Positions 5,034-6,633 of a stretch of DNA of 6,633 bases are shown one piece after another; the stretch's first letter is position 1, and each line of letters opens with the position of its first letter. Source of the stretch: JOPF133 sp052144935 (GTDB lineage: Bacteria; Acidobacteriota; Terriglobia; Bryobacterales; Bryobacteraceae); the NCBI GenBank assembly GCA_052144935.1, contig JBKQPR010000103.1, positions 1 to 6,633 of the forward strand, in the 5' to 3' direction. The notes under the pieces were generated by a model that saw only the letters and a program-made list of their open reading frames with translations, ran no database searches and was not told where the DNA came from. The position numbers and the translations under genes were made by a program.

Positions 5034-6633
5034 GGGCGGCCTCCACGCGAACCGTCAGCGCCGCGTGCACGGGCGGCGCGACGGGCACGGACAGCGCCAC
5101 GCGCACGGGCAGCGCCACGTGCACGGGCAGGGCCGCGCGCACGGGCAGCGTCATGCGCCCGGGCAGCGTCATGCGCACGGGCGGCGGCATGCGTTCGGGC
5201 AGCGCCATGCGCACGGGCGGCGCCACGCGTACGGGCAGCGCCACGCGATCGGGCAGGGCCACGCGATCGGGCAGCGCCACGCGATCGGGCAGGGCCACGC
5301 GCACGGGCGGGGCCACGCGATCGGGCAGCGCCACGCGCTCGGGCAGGGCCACGCGCTCGGGCAGGGCCACGCGCACGGGCGGGGCCACGCGCTCGGGCAG
5401 GGCCACGCGCTCGGGCGGGGCCACGCGCTCGGGCAGGGCCACGCGCTCGGGCGGGGCCACGCTCCCAGGCGGCGCCACGCGTTCGGGCGACGCCACTCTC
5501 CCAGGCGGCGCCACGCGCACAGGCGGCGCCACGCGCACGGCCAGGGGATCACGAGCCGGCGGCGCCACGCGCTCGGGCAGCGCTACGCGCACGGGCACGT
5601 CCACTTGGGATTGCTGCAGAATGGCGTCGTTCACCTTGCCGACGGGCGGCAGAAAACTTTGCGGGTAGACGCCCATCCACACCATCATGACGATGAGCGG
5701 TACGACCACCGCCCATTCGCGGGCATGCAGGTCGAAGATGTGGTGGCGGACCTCCGGGTTCACCTCGCCGTAGAACACCCGCTGGTACATCCACAGCATG
5801 TAGCAGGCCGAGAGGATCACGCCGATGGAAGCCCAGGCGGTCCACGTGAAGTTCACCGTGGCGGCGCCCTGCAGGACCAGGAACTCGCCCACGAAATTGT
5901 TGAGCATCGGCAGCCCGATGGAGGCCAGCATGGTGACCATGAAGGCGGTGGAGAGCCACGGCGCGACGGTGGCCACGCCGCCGTAATCGGCGATTTCGAG
6001 CGAGTGGCGGCGCTCATAGAGCAGGCCCACCAGGACGAACAATGCGCCGGTGGAGATGCCGTGATTGAGCATCTGGTAGACCGCGCCATCGAGGCCCAGG
6101 CGGGTGAAGGAGAAGATGCCCAGCACCACGAAGCCCAGATGGCTCACCGAGGAATATGCCACCAGCTTTTTGAGGTTGGGCTGCACCATGGCCACCAGCG
6201 AGCCATAGATGATTCCGACGATGGCCAGCACCACGATCCACGGCGCGCAAGTGTGCGCGGCGCGGGGAAAGAGCGGCAGGCAGAAGTGCAGGATTCCGTA
6301 GGTGCCCATTTTCAGCATGACGGAAGCCAGCATCACCGAACCGGCCGAAGGCGCTTCCACGTGAGCGTCGGGCAGCCAGGTGTGCAGCGGGAAGATGGGC
6401 ACCTTGATGGCGAAGGCCACGAAGAAAGCCAGGAACAGCAGCATCTGTTCTTCGGGCGCGAAGACCAGTCTGCCGCTGGACAGCATGTCCACAATGGCGG
6501 CATAGCTGAAAGTTCCGGTGCGGTTATAGAGATAGATGATGGCCGTCAGCATGAGCACCGAGCCGGCCATGGTGTATAGGAAGAATTTCACGGCGGCGTA
6601 AATGCGGCGATCGTGGCCCCAGATACCGATGAG
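5023..6633 (-). CDS. nuoM: NADH-quinone oxidoreductase subunit M, 5'-partial, with a long C-terminal hexapeptide-repeat extension
   Basis: Proton-pumping, antiporter-like membrane subunit of respiratory complex I. The window begins inside the gene: the first 14 codons read LIGIWGHDRRIYAA and run in frame into VKFFLYT, so the GTG at 6589-6591 is an internal Val and not a start. By comparison with E. coli NuoM about 155 N-terminal residues, including the TM5 glutamate, lie outside. In window numbering the family signatures are AIKVPIFPLHTWLPDAH (TM7 lysine at 77), LKMGTYG (lysine 108), KKLVAYSSVSHLGFV (155-169), NHGISTGALF (190-199) and NNFVGEF (glutamate 250). The conserved body ends near residue 343 (VYPQSFLPPVGKVNDAILQQ). 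Instead of stopping, the frame runs through 30 six-residue repeats and the tail VRVEAARAR to a TAA at 5023-5025, so the complete protein would be about 690 residues against about 500 in the family. In E. coli the NuoM C-terminus lies on the periplasmic face, so the extension may be periplasmic; that is inference. It overlaps nuoN by 11 bp. Confidence 0.95.
   Translation of the reverse strand, partial: LIGIWGHDRRIYAAVKFFLYTMAGSVLMLTAIIYLYNRTGTFSYAAIVDMLSSGRLVFAPEEQMLLFLAFFVAFAIKVPIFPLHTWLPDAHVEAPSAGSVMLASVMLKMGTYGILHFCLPLFPRAAHTCAPWIVVLAIVGIIYGSLVAMVQPNLKKLVAYSSVSHLGFVVLGIFSFTRLGLDGAVYQMLNHGISTGALFVLVGLLYERRHSLEIADYGGVATVAPWLSTAFMVTMLASIGLPMLNNFVGEFLVLQGAATVNFTWTAWASIGVILSACYMLWMYQRVFYGEVNPEVRHHIFDLHAREWAVVVPLIVMMVWMGVYPQSFLPPVGKVNDAILQQSQVDVPVRVALPERVAPPARDPLAVRVAPPVRVAPPGRVASPERVAPPGSVAPPERVALPERVAPPERVALPERVAPPVRVALPERVALPERVALPDRVAPPVRVALPDRVALPDRVALPDRVALPVRVAPPVRMALPERMPPPVRMTLPGRMTLPVRAALPVHVALPVRVALSVPVAPPVHAALTVRVEAARAR
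5040..5044 (-). promoter_or_regulatory. Shine-Dalgarno of nuoN inside the nuoM tail
   Basis: GGAGG on the minus strand, six bases ahead of the GTG at 5031-5033. It is encoded within the non-repeat end of NuoM (the V-E-A-A codons). It decides the nuoN start and lies only eight bases outside the repeat tract. Confidence 0.8.
5053..5592 (-). repeat. 18-bp in-frame minisatellite, 30 contiguous units, encoding a hexapeptide tail on NuoM
   Basis: Thirty uninterrupted 18-bp units; the commonest plus-strand form is gggcagggccacgcgctc. Read as NuoM codons on the minus strand, this gives E-R-V-A-L-P. The variable positions are the first residue (E, D, V or G), the fifth (L or P) and a silent G/C in the Ala codon. 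Phase is kept throughout, even across the most divergent unit (ARDPLA, 5539-5556). Units in the middle (about 5215-5448) are nearly identical, while those at both ends carry more substitutions. 5377-5448 is two perfect copies of a 36-bp double unit (ERVALP-ERVAPP). Units are about 80% GC. The translated tract has about 29 Arg with the tail and 15 acidic residues, with no hydrophobic run long enough for a membrane helix. A low-complexity, extended, proline-rich and basic tail is likely. No stop occurs in any of the six frames. Confidence 0.95.

Noticed and set aside
5053..5592. CRISPR array
   Set aside because: There are no spacers: units are contiguous 18-mers with no unique sequence between them, and no cas genes are near.
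5153..5668. Frames giving RATRSG (plus strand, 5153-5668) and AWPCPS (minus strand, 5169-5552) repeats
   Set aside because: Further out-of-phase readings of the minisatellite; the NuoM frame alone connects to a conserved protein.
4701..5690. A 329-codon plus-strand frame with Ala-Arg-Ala-Gly-Pro-Arg repeats
   Set aside because: Another reading of the same repeat, antisense to nuoN and nuoM; its length comes from the 18-bp period being divisible by three.
4927..6579. A 550-codon plus-strand open frame with Gly-His-Gly-Gln-type repeats
   Set aside because: It is antisense to conserved nuoM and crosses the stop-free minisatellite. Its non-repeat parts are His/Asp/Gly-rich antisense shadow with no family resemblance and no good start.

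Overview
The window reads almost entirely on the minus strand. Its right half (3573-6633) is the distal end of a respiratory complex I (nuo) operon: nuoM, cut by the window edge, runs into nuoN, and a strong stem-loop follows nuoN. Its left half is an accessory strip. In transcription order it holds a small uncharacterised protein overlapping a HEPN-domain protein, a 33-codon remnant of a DUF5131 (phage Gp37/Gp68-like) gene, a VapB-like/VapC toxin-antitoxin pair, and a secreted alpha/beta hydrolase. Positions 1-471 carry no recognisable gene, only inverted repeats. The organism is a GC-rich Gram-negative-type bacterium. The Nuo sequences and gene mix would suit a soil Acidobacteriota (Solibacter/Bryobacter-like), but that is a judgement from sequence feel and not a search result.

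The most striking feature is at the nuoM-nuoN junction. The NuoM body ends where this family normally ends (around the codons near 5600), but the frame does not stop. It continues through 30 consecutive 18-bp units (5053-5592), each encoding a six-residue repeat of the type E/D/V-R-V-A-L/P-P, then through nine more residues before a TAA. The protein gains about 190 residues, roughly 30 Arg against 15 acidic, with Pro in every repeat. The stop of nuoM lies inside the first codons of nuoN (11-bp overlap), and the nuoN Shine-Dalgarno sits in the short non-repeat tail. The repeat tract therefore expanded immediately upstream of a translation-coupled junction without destroying it. Its 18-bp period is a multiple of three and its consensus lacks stops, so it is open in all six frames; this produces several long false ORFs.

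The second interesting item is the pair 3155-3466 / 2703-3164. It is a 103-residue protein of unknown function overlapping by 10 bp a GTG-started HEPN/UPF0332-type protein. The arrangement resembles a toxin-antitoxin operon, but the partner is not the usual MNT nucleotidyltransferase. Together with the adjacent vapBC and the broken DUF5131 gene, it suggests that sequence just past nuoN has accepted and lost mobile or defence-type genes. None of the accessory genes has an evident metabolic link to complex I.
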